Shown: positions 1 through 11,272 of the stretch, piece after piece
Layout: each line of letters starts with the position of its first letter
Numbering within the stretch: position 1 is the first letter of the stretch
Origin: Chromatiales bacterium
GTDB lineage: Bacteria > Pseudomonadota > Gammaproteobacteria > Xanthomonadales > SZUA-36
NCBI GenBank assembly: GCA_024640025.1
Contig: JAHEFT010000014.1
Span: 1 to 37,881, forward strand
Direction: 5' to 3'
DNA: 37,881 nt
Made by a program: the position numbers and the translations under genes
Notes under the pieces: model-generated
Told to the model about the DNA's origin: nothing
Seen by the model: only the letters and a program-made list of their open reading frames with translations
Database searches by the model: none

Positions 1-373
1 TCAGCGCTTTGAGTTGATCGGGGGTGACATGGATTTTGCGGATTCTGCCCCGGAACATGAAGTTCCTTGCGACTTCGGCATCATCCCGGTTCAGCCTGTG
101 CGCCTTGACGATTTCACGGATGGCCGTGTTCAATAATTTACGCTGCCGGTCTTCTTCCTGTTTTTTTTGCTTCGCCTGTTCGGCTTTGCGTTTTTCGTCC
201 TGCCTGCGCAGCGCAAACGCTTTTTCCAACGACATTTCCTGCGGCTTCCTGTGATCCTTGTCCGCCGGCTTCTGTCGCGATATTCCGGCTTTTTTCACGG
301 CAGGAGTCTTCCGCGCCGGCTTGTCTTTGGCCAAGCCGAGGGCTTTCAATTGATCTTGAAGCGAACCGGCCAT
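1..373 (-). CDS. DUF2058 (YaiL-like) protein, C-terminus cut by window
   Basis: The gene starts with ATG at 373 (complement) and runs off the start of the window, leaving about 124 codons. The N-terminus (MAGSLQDQLKALGL) resembles the start of E. coli YaiL. It is followed by a long Lys/Arg/Glu/Gln-rich segment, roughly residues 18-80, likely helical and nucleic-acid-like in charge. The last visible part (NFMFRGRIRKIHV) matches the conserved DUF2058 core, which in YaiL reads NFTDGNLIKKIFV. The cellular role of this family is not established. It begins 2 bases after the GDP-fucose synthase stop, so it is probably the last gene of that operon by position. The family is typical of Gammaproteobacteria. 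Missing from the window is the acidic C-terminal part, so length cannot be judged. Confidence 0.8.
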   Translation of the reverse strand, partial: MAGSLQDQLKALGLAKDKPARKTPAVKKAGISRQKPADKDHRKPQEMSLEKAFALRRQDEKRKAEQAKQKKQEEDRQRKLLNTAIREIVKAHRLNRDDAEVARNFMFRGRIRKIHVTPDQLKAL

Positions 374-375
374 TA

Positions 376-1341
376 CTACCCGCACTCGTTCCAGTGTTCA
401 ACCATCCAGTCACGGGTCGAGCTCAGGCCATGTTGCAGCGAAATCTCCGGTTCCCAGCCCAGCGACTTGAGACGGCTGACATCCAGAAGTTTGCGCGGCG
501 TGCCGTCCGGCATTGACGGGTCAAACTCTATTCTGCCTTTGAATCCGCAAATCGAGGCGACCCGTTCCGCCAGCTCTGCGATGCTGACATCGCTTCCAAA
601 CCCCACGTTGACATGCGAACAATGATCCGAGACCGCAGACCAGTATTGGTCCGCCGGCAGGGCCATGAGGTGGCAACTGGCAGCCGCCATATCATCTACA
701 TGAAGAAATTCGCGCCTGGGTTTGCCGCTGCCCCACACCGGCACAACCTGTTCACCACTGACGACCGCCTGGTGAAATTTTCGCAACAGCGCCGGCAGAA
801 CATGGCTGGAGTCCAGGTCGAAATTGTCGTTGGGGCCATACAGGTTAGTGGGCATGGCGCTTCTGAAATCGCTTCCGAATTGGCGCCGGTAGGCTTCGCA
901 CATCTTGATGCCGGCAATCTTGGCCACCGCGTACGCTTCGTTGGTTGCCTCCAGCACACCGGTCATCATGGCATCCTCGCTGATGGGCTGGGCCGCCAGT
1001 CTCGGGTAGATGCAGGAACTGCCCAGGAACAGCAGGCGGGAAACCCCGGCGCGGTGTGCCGAGTGAATGACGTTGGTCTGAATCTGCAGGTTTTCCCGGA
1101 TGAAGTCGGCGGGGAAGTCATTGTTGGCCTTGATTCCGCCTACCCGTGCGGCGGCCAGGTACACCCTGTCGATCCGCTCGTCGGCGAAAAATTCCTCGAC
1201 GTCCGATTGCCGGGTCAGGTCCAACTCGCTGCGGGTCCGGGTCACGACCCGGGTCTCCCCGGCAGTACTCAGACGCCGCACAATGGCCGAGCCCACCATG
1301 CCGCGATGACCGGCAACAAAAATTCTGCCCTGTTCCTTCAC
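376..1341 (-). CDS. fcl: GDP-L-fucose synthase (epimerase/reductase)
   Basis: This 321-residue SDR enzyme converts GDP-4-keto-6-deoxy-D-mannose to GDP-L-fucose using NADPH, in the cytoplasm. The Rossmann motif GHRGMVG lies at residues 11-17. The catalytic set is complete: Ser108, Cys110, Tyr137, Lys141 and His180 match E. coli Ser107, Cys109, Tyr136, Lys140 and His179. Length is normal for the family. It lies 27 bases after the gmd stop, and gmd supplies its substrate, so the pair forms a complete GDP-mannose to GDP-fucose route. Fucose would go into exopolysaccharide or O-antigen; no glycosyltransferase or polymer gene is in the window, so the final polymer is unknown. Confidence 0.95.
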   Translation of the reverse strand: MKEQGRIFVAGHRGMVGSAIVRRLSTAGETRVVTRTRSELDLTRQSDVEEFFADERIDRVYLAAARVGGIKANNDFPADFIRENLQIQTNVIHSAHRAGVSRLLFLGSSCIYPRLAAQPISEDAMMTGVLEATNEAYAVAKIAGIKMCEAYRRQFGSDFRSAMPTNLYGPNDNFDLDSSHVLPALLRKFHQAVVSGEQVVPVWGSGKPRREFLHVDDMAAASCHLMALPADQYWSAVSDHCSHVNVGFGSDVSIAELAERVASICGFKGRIEFDPSMPDGTPRKLLDVSRLKSLGWEPEISLQHGLSSTRDWMVEHWNECG

Positions 1342-1368
1342 ACTGTCTTCACTGGATCGTTGGTAAGC

Positions 1369-2469
1369 TCAGGATTGTAACCTGTCGCGGCCAATCAGGG
1401 ATTCTTCGCGAGCCAGGCGCAAATCGTTTACCGCCATTTCGTTCACCAACTCGTTGAACGAAGTTTTTGGAACCCAACCGAGTTTCTCCCTCGCCAGGCT
1501 GGCATCACCCAACAGTGTCTCCACCTCGGCAGGCCGGTAATAACGTGGATCAACCTGGACCACCACGTCTCCGGGCCGGAAACTCAACGCGTCGTTTTCA
1601 GACGATACGACCCTGGCGCATTCGTCGGGCCCCTTACCGGACCATTCAAGCTGCAAGCCCATGCTGTCAGCGGCTGTATTGACGAAATCGCGCACCGAAT
1701 ATTGCTTACCCGATGCGATCACGAAATCGACCGGTTCTGCATGCTGCAGCATCAGCCACTGGGCTTCGACGTAATCACGCGCATGTCCCCAGTCGCGCCG
1801 GGCGTCCAGGTTCCCCAGGTATACGCATTGATCGAGGCCCCAACCGATTCGTGCCAGCCCCCGGGTGATTTTGCGCGTGACAAACGTCTCGCCCCGAAGC
1901 GGTGATTCGTGGTTGAAGAGAATGCCGTTGCAGGCAAACATGCCGTAGGATTCGCGGTAATTCACCGTGATCCAGTAGGCGTAAAGTTTCGCGACACCAT
2001 AGGGGGAACGCGGATAGAACGGAGTGGTTTCCTTCTGCGGTGTTTCCTGCACCTTTCCGAAGAGTTCCGAGGTGGAGGCCTGGTAAAACCGGCATTTCTG
2101 CTCGAGACCAAGGTTGCGCATGGCCTCCAGGATTCTCAGCGTTCCCACGGCGTCGGATTCAGAGGTGTATTCCGGTTCCTCGAACGAAACCGCCACGTGG
2201 CTCTGGGCAGCCAGGTTATAAATCTCATCGGGTTGCGCCCGCTGAATCGTGCGTTGCAGACTGGAACTGTCGGTCATATCGCCGTAGTGCAGAATCAGCT
2301 TGCCGTTCTCGACGTGAGGATCGGTGTACAGGTGGTCAATACGGGCGGTGTTGATCAGCGACGCCCGCCTTTTGATGCCATGAACCTCGTAACCCTTTCT
2401 CAGCAGAAACTCCGCCAGGTAGGCGCCATCCTGTCCGGTGATACCGGTGATCAGTGCAGTTTTGCTCAT
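1369..2469 (-). CDS. gmd: GDP-mannose 4,6-dehydratase
   Basis: This 366-residue extended SDR enzyme converts GDP-D-mannose to GDP-4-keto-6-deoxy-D-mannose with bound NADP+. The cofactor motif GITGQDG is at residues 9-15. The catalytic residues Thr133, Glu135, Tyr157 and Lys161 correspond to E. coli Thr132, Glu134, Tyr156 and Lys160. The RRAS segment near residue 34 is also typical; in this family it contacts the neighbouring subunit's cofactor. It starts 8 bases after the ugd stop and is followed by fcl, so all three sugar-nucleotide enzymes are very probably on one transcript. It could also feed GDP-rhamnose synthesis in other bacteria, but the adjacent fcl argues for fucose here. Confidence 0.96.
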   Translation of the reverse strand: MSKTALITGITGQDGAYLAEFLLRKGYEVHGIKRRASLINTARIDHLYTDPHVENGKLILHYGDMTDSSSLQRTIQRAQPDEIYNLAAQSHVAVSFEEPEYTSESDAVGTLRILEAMRNLGLEQKCRFYQASTSELFGKVQETPQKETTPFYPRSPYGVAKLYAYWITVNYRESYGMFACNGILFNHESPLRGETFVTRKITRGLARIGWGLDQCVYLGNLDARRDWGHARDYVEAQWLMLQHAEPVDFVIASGKQYSVRDFVNTAADSMGLQLEWSGKGPDECARVVSSENDALSFRPGDVVVQVDPRYYRPAEVETLLGDASLAREKLGWVPKTSFNELVNEMAVNDLRLAREESLIGRDRLQS

Positions 2470-2477
2470 TCGATGCC

Positions 2478-3800
2478 TTAGGGCCTTCCAATTGAGTAAT
2501 AGGTAATTCCGCGGTGGCGCACGACTTCCGGAGACCAGATATTCCGGCCATCGACGATGACCGATTGCTTCATTTCGCGTTTCAGACGGTCAAAATCGGG
2601 CGCCCAGTAAAGTTTCCACTCGGTGATCAAAACGAGCGCATCGGCGCCCTCGGCAGCTTTGTAGGGATCGTCAATGACGTTGAATCCCGGCCTGTCGCCG
2701 AACAAGCGCATGGCCTCGGCGGCCGCTTCCGGATCATGTGCGAGCACCGAACCACCGGCCGCCAGGATCGAGTCGACCAGGTATAGGCTGGGCGCCTCTC
2801 TCATGTCATCAGTGTTCGGCTTGAACGACAAACCCCATAGCGCCACGGTCAATCCGTCCAGGTTTCCGCCAAAGTGGCGGCTCAGGATTTCGAACGGCTT
2901 GTGTTTCTGCCGGTTATTGACGGACTCGACGGCCTTGAGTAACTCCGCTTCATAACCGCTGGCCCTGGCCGTATGTTCCAGGGCGCGCACGTCCTTGGGA
3001 AAACAGGAGCCGCCGTAACCTGCACCCGGGTAAATGAACGAATAGCCGATGCGGGGATCCGAACCAATACCGTTGCGCACATGCTCGATATCCGCTCCCA
3101 CGTGGGCGGCGACGTTGGACAGTTCATTCATCAGGCTTATTTTGGTTGCCAGCATGGCGTTGGCGGCATACTTGGTGAGCTCCGAAGAACGAACATCCAT
3201 GCAAAGCAATTTCTGATGATTGCGGTTGAAGGGCGTATAGAGCTCCCGCAACAGCGACTCTGAGTTTTCATTGTCGACACCGATGACGATCCGGTCCGGC
3301 TTCATGAAGTCGGCAATCGCCGCACCTTCCTTGAGGAATTCAGGATTTGAAGCAACCGAGAAATCGATATCGACTCCCCGCTCCTGGAGTTTCGCAGATA
3401 TGGTCTCGCCAACTTTCTGGCAGGTACCAACAGGTACCGTGGATTTGACGACGACCAGCAACGGCTTGTCGAGATGTTCTCCGATCCCGGCGGCCACTGC
3501 AAGCACATGGCTAAGGTCGGCGGAACCGTCCTCGTCAGGCGGCGTACCCACTGCGATAAACAGGATTTCCGCGTGATCAACGGCACGGGCGATAGAGGTC
3601 GTGAATTCAAGCCGGCCCTGGCTGAAGTTATTCTTCAGCATTTTTTCCAGTCCCGGCTCGAAAATCGGAACGATGCCGTTTTTCAGGCCTTCGACCCGTG
3701 CATCATCAATATCCATACAAACGACATGGTGGCCCACATCGGACAGGCCAGCACCGCTGACCAGCCCGACGTAACCGCTTCCTGCAATTGATACGCGCAC
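2478..3800 (-). CDS. ugd: UDP-glucose 6-dehydrogenase
   Basis: This 440-residue enzyme oxidises UDP-glucose to UDP-glucuronate with two NAD+. The N-terminal Rossmann motif GSGYVG is at 7-12. The central region carries the catalytic loop [10 protein letters not shown] with nucleophile Cys266, and Lys210 sits in the conserved ELTKYAANA block. The C-terminal UDP-binding domain has the [14 protein letters not shown] block. Length and motifs fit the Ugd/TuaD type. GDP-mannose dehydrogenase is a related alternative, but the overall pattern fits UDP-glucose dehydrogenase better. The gene starts 5 bases after the FKBP-type isomerase stop and ends 8 bases before gmd. UDP-glucuronate and GDP-fucose together suggest an acidic, fucose-containing extracellular polysaccharide (inference). 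Confidence 0.94.
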   Translation of the reverse strand: MRVSIAGSGYVGLVSGAGLSDVGHHVVCMDIDDARVEGLKNGIVPIFEPGLEKMLKNNFSQGRLEFTTSIARAVDHAEILFIAVGTPPDEDGSADLSHVLAVAAGIGEHLDKPLLVVVKSTVPVGTCQKVGETISAKLQERGVDIDFSVASNPEFLKEGAAIADFMKPDRIVIGVDNENSESLLRELYTPFNRNHQKLLCMDVRSSELTKYAANAMLATKISLMNELSNVAAHVGADIEHVRNGIGSDPRIGYSFIYPGAGYGGSCFPKDVRALEHTARASGYEAELLKAVESVNNRQKHKPFEILSRHFGGNLDGLTVALWGLSFKPNTDDMREAPSLYLVDSILAAGGSVLAHDPEAAAEAMRLFGDRPGFNVIDDPYKAAEGADALVLITEWKLYWAPDFDRLKREMKQSVIVDGRNIWSPEVVRHRGITYYSIGRP

Positions 3801-3805
3801 GGGAT

Positions 3806-4489
3806 TTACTCGATACCCAGCAGTTCCACTTCAAAAATCAGGGTCGCATTGGGGCCGATCGGGCCGCCGCCATTGGGGCCATAAGCCAGGTTCGGCGGAA
3901 TGAAGAACTTGAACTTGCTGCCCACCGGCATTAACTGGACACCCTCGGTCCAGCCGGGAATAACCTGGTTGAGCTGAAAGGTGGTCGGTTCGTTGCGCGA
4001 GTAAGAACTGTCGAATTCCTCGCCGTTGAGCAGGGTTCCGCGGTAGTGAACCGTTACGGTGTCAGTCGCCGCAGGCTTTGCGCCTTCACCCATCACGACC
4101 ACTTCGTACTGAAGTCCGGAATCCGTCATCTGGACACCCTCTCTTACTCCGTTCTCAAGCATGAATTTGTCGCCCTCGGCAGCATTGATGGCCGCCATGT
4201 TCTGGCGTTCCGACTCTGCTTCAGCGCGTCTGGCTGCGATGAAGTCTTCACGAACTGCCGCCGCTTCTTCCGGCGTCATCGCCAGCGGCTCACCGTTGTA
4301 GGTAGCCCTGATGGCATTGATCAGGGAATCGAGATCCAGGTCGCCGCCCTGCTGCTTCAGCGAAGCCCCGATGTCCATACCGATGATGTAACCCAGTTTT
4401 TGGGCATCTGTTTCGAGTTCCGCAGCAAGTGCGCTACCGCTCAGAAGCGCTGCTGACAACAGCACACCCTTGATGTAGGTTGATTTCAT
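3806..4489 (-). CDS. FKBP-type peptidyl-prolyl cis-trans isomerase, exported (FkpA/FklB/Mip type)
   Basis: The 227-residue protein has a Sec signal peptide (about residues 1-22, ending SALAA). A helical, Ala/Glu-rich dimerisation region follows at about 23-115. A C-terminal FKBP domain of about 100 residues contains VTVHYRGTLLNGEEFDSS, the VIPGWTEGVQLMPVG segment and the final LIFEVELLGI strand. It should catalyse prolyl isomerisation and act as a chaperone in the periplasm. An AAGGAGT ribosome-binding site lies about 10 bases before the ATG. It is the first gene of the minus-strand run and is only 5 bases from ugd, so an envelope-folding factor appears to lead a sugar-nucleotide operon. FkpA, FklB and Mip cannot be separated by inspection. 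Confidence 0.93.
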   Translation of the reverse strand: MKSTYIKGVLLSAALLSGSALAAELETDAQKLGYIIGMDIGASLKQQGGDLDLDSLINAIRATYNGEPLAMTPEEAAAVREDFIAARRAEAESERQNMAAINAAEGDKFMLENGVREGVQMTDSGLQYEVVVMGEGAKPAATDTVTVHYRGTLLNGEEFDSSYSRNEPTTFQLNQVIPGWTEGVQLMPVGSKFKFFIPPNLAYGPNGGGPIGPNATLIFEVELLGIE

Positions 4490-4664
4490 TTAATCAATAC
4501 TCCTTGGTTAATAGAATAAAGCGCCCTCCCGGAAGAGGCCGCAGTCTGAAAAGTGAGTGGCGAATTGTCCCCCAATCTCACCTGCATGGCAACGACGGCG
4601 TCTCGTTTGCATGCCCGAAATCCGGCGCTGCGAATAGATATCTCCATTCCTTTTCTCAAAACGC

Positions 4665-4692
4665 TTGCAATTCACGATGATGGTGTTATACT
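4665..4692 (+). promoter_or_regulatory. Predicted sigma-70 promoter of the small-protein/YtrA/ABC operon
   Basis: A -35 box TTGCAA (4665-4670) is followed by a 16-base spacer and a -10 box TATACT (4687-4692), giving a start near 4699. It faces the small protein at 4742. This is pattern matching only, but both boxes are close to consensus. The rest of the 252-base gap between the FKBP gene and 4742 also holds the FKBP gene's ribosome-binding site. Confidence 0.55.
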
Positions 4693-4704
4693 TCACTACA
4701 ACAC
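4683..4704. promoter_or_regulatory. Inverted repeat overlapping the -10 box, possible GntR operator
   Basis: GTGTT (4683-4687) and AACAC (4700-4704) form a perfect 5-base inverted repeat with a 12-base spacer, covering the -10 box and likely transcription start. A repressor bound here would block the promoter. The YtrA-type regulator encoded two genes downstream is the obvious candidate, since such regulators usually control their own operon. The repeat is short, so chance cannot be excluded. Confidence 0.35.
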
Positions 4705-4741
4705 TAAGTAAACACATCAACATCGAAAACCGGAAACGATC

Positions 4742-4978
4742 ATGTTGCCAATAACCAGAAGCCACAAATTTCGTATTTCAAACCGTCTGGCCGCTTTCGC
4801 CGCGCTTTTGCTGGTGATTACTTCCCTCGCAGGAATTGGCGGAACAGCCATCAATAAGGGCCAGGACGGCACACTCCAGGCTTCAAATCCACCGGTGGAA
4901 ATGCCCGCCACGGGCACCACTGAAGGCGGGAAGAACAAGGGCTTCAGGATGAGCCTGTTTCTTTTCCGCAATCGTTGA
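4742..4978 (+). CDS. Small single-TM or secreted protein heading the YtrA-ABC operon
   Basis: This 78-residue protein is not recognised as a member of a named family. It has a basic N-terminus (residues 1-14), one hydrophobic stretch at about 16-33 that may be a signal peptide or membrane anchor, a polar Gly/Pro/Thr-rich middle, and a short basic-aromatic tail (KGFRMSLFLFRNR). A weak GGA ribosome-binding site lies upstream of the ATG. It is the first gene after a good promoter and lies 31 bases before the GntR regulator, so it is very likely transcribed and regulated with the ABC transporter. It may be a substrate, sensor or accessory part of that transporter (inference). Its reading frame is intact and is the only one starting near the promoter. 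Confidence 0.6.
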   Translation: MLPITRSHKFRISNRLAAFAALLLVITSLAGIGGTAINKGQDGTLQASNPPVEMPATGTTEGGKNKGFRMSLFLFRNR

Positions 4979-5009
4979 TCCGCAACAAAGCGGCAGAGAC
5001 AACCCAACC

Positions 5010-5384
5010 ATGTCCACACACTGGAATGACAGCCAGCCCATCTACTGGCAATTGAAAGAGCGAACGGTAGCGATGATTCTCGACGGTACGCTTGCCGAGG
5101 GAGATGCCCTGCCTTCAGTGCGCACGGTTGCCTCAGAGTTTCAACTGAATCCCATTACAGTCTCAAAGTCCTACCAGGCACTGGTCGATGACGGCCTGGT
5201 CGAGAAACGCAGGGGACTGGGCATGTTCGTACGCGACGGCGCCAGAAAAAACCTGGTTGCTTCAGAGCGCAGTAAATTTCTCAACGATGAATGGCCCGCG
5301 ATGCTCAGCCGTATCGAGCAACTTGGCCTGAGCATCGAAGATTTGCTCGCAAACGCCATCAAGAAAGAGAGCGACAACCGATGA
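5010..5384 (+). CDS. GntR-family transcriptional regulator, YtrA subfamily
   Basis: The 124-residue protein has an N-terminal GntR winged helix at about 8-75. It includes the signature PSVRTVASEFQLNPITVSKSY and the wing VEKRRGLGMFV. Only about 45 residues follow, far too short for a FadR or HutC effector domain but normal for the YtrA subfamily, which uses a short helical dimerisation tail. Known YtrA proteins repress their own operon together with ABC transporter genes, often responding to cell-envelope stress. The same arrangement is seen here: its TGA stop overlaps the ATG of the ABC ATPase (ATGA). The inverted repeat over the upstream -10 box is a plausible binding site. The effector is unknown. 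Confidence 0.9.
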   Translation: MSTHWNDSQPIYWQLKERTVAMILDGTLAEGDALPSVRTVASEFQLNPITVSKSYQALVDDGLVEKRRGLGMFVRDGARKNLVASERSKFLNDEWPAMLSRIEQLGLSIEDLLANAIKKESDNR

Positions 5385-6238
5385 CACCCATCATTTCCGC
5401 GCGCGGGTTGACCAAGCGCTATGGCCGTACGGTTGCTGTAGACCGCATCGACCTTGAGATCCCACCCGGCCGGATCGTCGGCCTGATTGGCCCAAATGGG
5501 GCCGGCAAGACTTCAGCTTTGAAAGCGATCCTGGGGCTGGCCACTTTCGATGGACAGCTTTCAGTTATGGGGAAAGACCCATCACGCGATCGTGCTGCGC
5601 TGATGGAAGACGTCTGCTTCATTGCTGACGTGGCTGTTCTCCCCCGCTGGATCAGAGTCTGGCAACTGATTGACGTAACCGAAAAAATTCACCGGGGGTT
5701 TTCGCGCGAAACCTGCATGGAGTACCTGGCGCAAACCAAGATCACGATGGATCACAAGGTCAAACAGCTTTCCAAGGGAATGGTAGCGCAATTGCATCTC
5801 GCACTGGTGATGGCTATCGATGTCAAACTCCTGGTGCTCGATGAACCCACACTCGGCCTCGATATTCTGTACCGCAAACAGTTCTACACCAGCCTGCTGA
5901 ACGATTACTTCGATGAACAGCGCACCATTCTGATCACGACTCACCAGGTCGAAGAAGTCGAACACATCCTGACCGACCTGATTTTCATCCAGGATGGCAA
6001 GATTGCGCTGAACACTTCGATGGAAGACGTGGAAAGCCGTTACACCGAGTTGATGGTCCGGCCGGAAAATGTCGAACAGGCCAGGAATCTCAAGCCTCTG
6101 TACGAACGCGAACTATTTGGAAGGCATATCTTTCTTTACGACAGCGTCGGGCGTGAACAATTGAAGACCCTCGGAGAACTTCACACACCCAGTGTTGCCG
6201 ACCTGTTTGTTGCCACCATGAAAGGAGGCAAATCATGA
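5381..6238 (+). CDS. ABC transporter ATP-binding protein
   Basis: The 285-residue ATPase starts at ATG 5381, which overlaps the regulator stop; longer upstream readings would run through the regulator gene and are unlikely. Walker A (GPNGAGKT) is at 37-44. The signature is a degenerate LSKGM at about 138, Walker B with catalytic Glu is LLVLDEPTLG at about 158-167, and the switch His is in ITTHQ near 194. After about residue 225 there is an extra C-terminal domain of about 60 residues. It would power the adjacent ABC-2 permease at the cytoplasmic membrane. The operon layout resembles Bacillus YtrB-type exporters, whose substrates are poorly defined. Its stop overlaps the permease start by ATGA. 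Confidence 0.93.
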   Translation: MTPIISARGLTKRYGRTVAVDRIDLEIPPGRIVGLIGPNGAGKTSALKAILGLATFDGQLSVMGKDPSRDRAALMEDVCFIADVAVLPRWIRVWQLIDVTEKIHRGFSRETCMEYLAQTKITMDHKVKQLSKGMVAQLHLALVMAIDVKLLVLDEPTLGLDILYRKQFYTSLLNDYFDEQRTILITTHQVEEVEHILTDLIFIQDGKIALNTSMEDVESRYTELMVRPENVEQARNLKPLYERELFGRHIFLYDSVGREQLKTLGELHTPSVADLFVATMKGGKS

Positions 6239-7178
6239 ACCGCCTGATCGCCCTGATCCGTCGCGAATTCTGGGAAAACAAGGGCGCTTTCCGGACCACT
6301 CCACTGGTGATCGGCGGCCTCTGCATCACATTTCTCCTGATGTCGATATTCACCACTGCTCATTTTGACAATGAGCTGTACACATTCAAGGAAGCGGTTC
6401 GACTGCTGGCCAGCCAGACAGCTGAATTTCGTGCGGACCATGGACATGAAGTGATCCTGGGCAGTTCCGTCTTTTTTACCGGGGTGCTGGCCTTCGTCGT
6501 GTTTTTCTACCTGCTTGGCGCACTCTATGACGATCGCAAAGATCGCAGCATCCTGTTCTGGAAATCCCTGCCTGCCAGCGACACGCTGACGATCGCATCG
6601 AAACTGTTATCCGCCATGGTGCTGGCGCCGCTGATATTCTGGGCGATCTTCATTCTGACCCAGATTTTGATGGCCGGAATTGCCTCCCTGATGGTTCTAT
6701 CGGTCGGAGAAAATCCATGGACGCTGTTCCTGTCCGTGATCAACCCTTTGAAGCCCTGGGGCATACTGCTGGTCAGTTACCTGGCGGCTTCGATCTGGTT
6801 TTTACCCATGTATTCCTGGCTGCTGCTGGTTTCTTCCTTCGCACCGCGTATCCCGCTGCTGTTCGCCGTATTGCCACCCGTAGTATTTGCCATCCTGCAG
6901 GTCTGGATCGCTTTTCTCAAAACCTTTACATTCAACGCCAGCCTGTTCGGACTGATCGGTGAGTGGGTGGCTAACAGCCCGGCCATTTTCTCCGTCGGTG
7001 TGAACGATGGTGAGGCCATGCTGACACTGGGTGTCCCCATGACCGGGGTATTCGATCATGCCCCTACCGTGGCCAATATCCTGGACCGTCTGTTCTCTAC
7101 CCAGATGCTTGCCGGATTGATCGTCTCGGCAGTGTTCCTGGCGGGCGCCTTGTGGATGCGGCACAGGGCCACCGATAG

Positions 7179-7182
<4 letters not shown>
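6235..7182 (+). CDS. ABC-2 type transporter permease
   Basis: The 315-residue integral membrane protein begins with a cytoplasmic amphipathic segment (LIALIRREFWENKG), typical of ABC-2 permeases. Then come about six hydrophobic segments, near residues 24-40, 80-97, 130-155, 172-192, 200-222 and 290-306. The loop between TM2 and TM3 contains DDRKDRSILFWKSLP, a conserved coupling-helix-like motif in this permease type. A larger extracytoplasmic loop lies between TM1 and TM2. It forms the membrane part of the transporter with the ATPase, probably as a homodimer. The ATG overlaps the ATPase stop. Its TAG stop overlaps the convergent fumC stop, leaving no room for a classical terminator between them. 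The substrate is unknown. Confidence 0.9.
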
Positions 7183-10057
<2,875 letters not shown>

Positions 10058-10106
10058 TTTCAGCCTTCCCGCGGAAGCTGGCCTCGCCAGCGAAAAGGCC
10101 CTTACT

Positions 10107-11243
10107 ATGATTTTCGACAACGTTTCTCTGTCTAGCGAACAGTTTCTCGCGGACTACTGGCAGAAAAAGCCCCTGCTGATCAGGCAGGCGCTGCCTGGTT
10201 TCACACCGGAACTCGATTCGAATGACATCGCGGGGCTCGCTTGCGATGAACTGTCGGAATCACGGTTGATCACAGGCAGTTTCCCTAAGCATGACTGGCA
10301 GCTGCGCTATGGGCCCTTTTCCGACGCCGATTTCTCCAAACTTCCGGAATCGAACTGGACCCTGCTGGTCCAGGACGTGGAGAAGCACTACCCGCCGCTT
10401 CGAAGCCTGATGCAGGAGTTCAGTTTCCTGCCGCGCTGGCGGATCGACGACCTCATGGTCAGCGTTGCCGGACCCGGCGGTTCGGTCGGACCTCACGTGG
10501 ACCAGTACGATGTATTTCTTATCCAGGCAGAAGGCCACCGGCGCTGGGAAATCGCCGAAGACTATGAAACGGAACTCCTGCCGGACTGTGAACTCAACGT
10601 GTTACGCCGGTTCAGCGCCGAGCAGGACTGGCTGCTGGAACCCGGCGACATACTCTACCTGCCGCCCGGCGTCGCCCACCATGGCGTGGCGCAGGATGAC
10701 TGCATGACCTGGTCGATTGGAATGCGGGCGCCGAGCAGGGCCGAACTTATCCTGGCCTTAGGTGAATGGCTGTCTGAAAAAGAGGATCATGGCGGACGTT
10801 ATGGTGACCCCGATTTGAGCATAGCCAGGCGCATCGGCGAAGTCGAAGGAATCACCCTGGACCGTATCGGGGAACTTCTCCGTTCACCTGGCCTGGGCGA
10901 TGAGGAATTCACATCCTTTCTCGGCGCCTTCCTGTCCCGTTATCGCCTGGCCCATGACCCGGCCCCACCGGCATCCCGGCTCAAGCCCGCCGTCCTCCTG
11001 AAGGCGCTCGGGCGCGGACAGGTTCTGCGGCACAACCCCTGGACCCGCATGCTTTGGATTGAGACAGAGGAAAATGCGCGTGTTTTCGCGGCCGGTTCGG
11101 AGTTTCCCTGTTCCGTCGAATTCGCCGAAACGTTGTGCGACCCGGATCGGCTCTGCCAATGGGATCCGGGTGGAGCGAAAACAGAAATCGGGTTGCTGTG
11201 CGATCTGGTAAACCGGGGACATCTCTATCTTGAACAGCTATAA
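10107..11243 (+). CDS. roxA: Ribosomal oxygenase RoxA (50S protein L16 arginine hydroxylase), JmjC/cupin
   Basis: The 378-residue protein belongs to the YcfD/RoxA family of Fe(II)- and 2-oxoglutarate-dependent oxygenases that hydroxylate an arginine of ribosomal protein L16. The metal triad is visible: His130 and Asp132 in GPHVDQYDVF, and a third His at 191 or 192 in VAHHGVA. These positions match the HxD...H spacing of E. coli YcfD (125, 127, 187). The JmjC fold covers about 90-220, and the remaining C-terminal part matches the dimerisation and winged-helix regions of the family. Length is normal. The gene sits between purB and sucA. Its cosubstrate 2-oxoglutarate is the substrate of the complex encoded immediately downstream. 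Confidence 0.92.
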   Translation: MIFDNVSLSSEQFLADYWQKKPLLIRQALPGFTPELDSNDIAGLACDELSESRLITGSFPKHDWQLRYGPFSDADFSKLPESNWTLLVQDVEKHYPPLRSLMQEFSFLPRWRIDDLMVSVAGPGGSVGPHVDQYDVFLIQAEGHRRWEIAEDYETELLPDCELNVLRRFSAEQDWLLEPGDILYLPPGVAHHGVAQDDCMTWSIGMRAPSRAELILALGEWLSEKEDHGGRYGDPDLSIARRIGEVEGITLDRIGELLRSPGLGDEEFTSFLGAFLSRYRLAHDPAPPASRLKPAVLLKALGRGQVLRHNPWTRMLWIETEENARVFAAGSEFPCSVEFAETLCDPDRLCQWDPGGAKTEIGLLCDLVNRGHLYLEQL

Positions 11244-11272
11244 TGGGGGTTTGCGCCGGCCCTGGGAACACA

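Noticed and set aside
10077-10091. GCTGGC-CTC-GCCAGC hairpin after purB as a terminator
   Set aside because: The stem is good, but it is followed by GAAAAGG and not by T, so it should not stop transcription.
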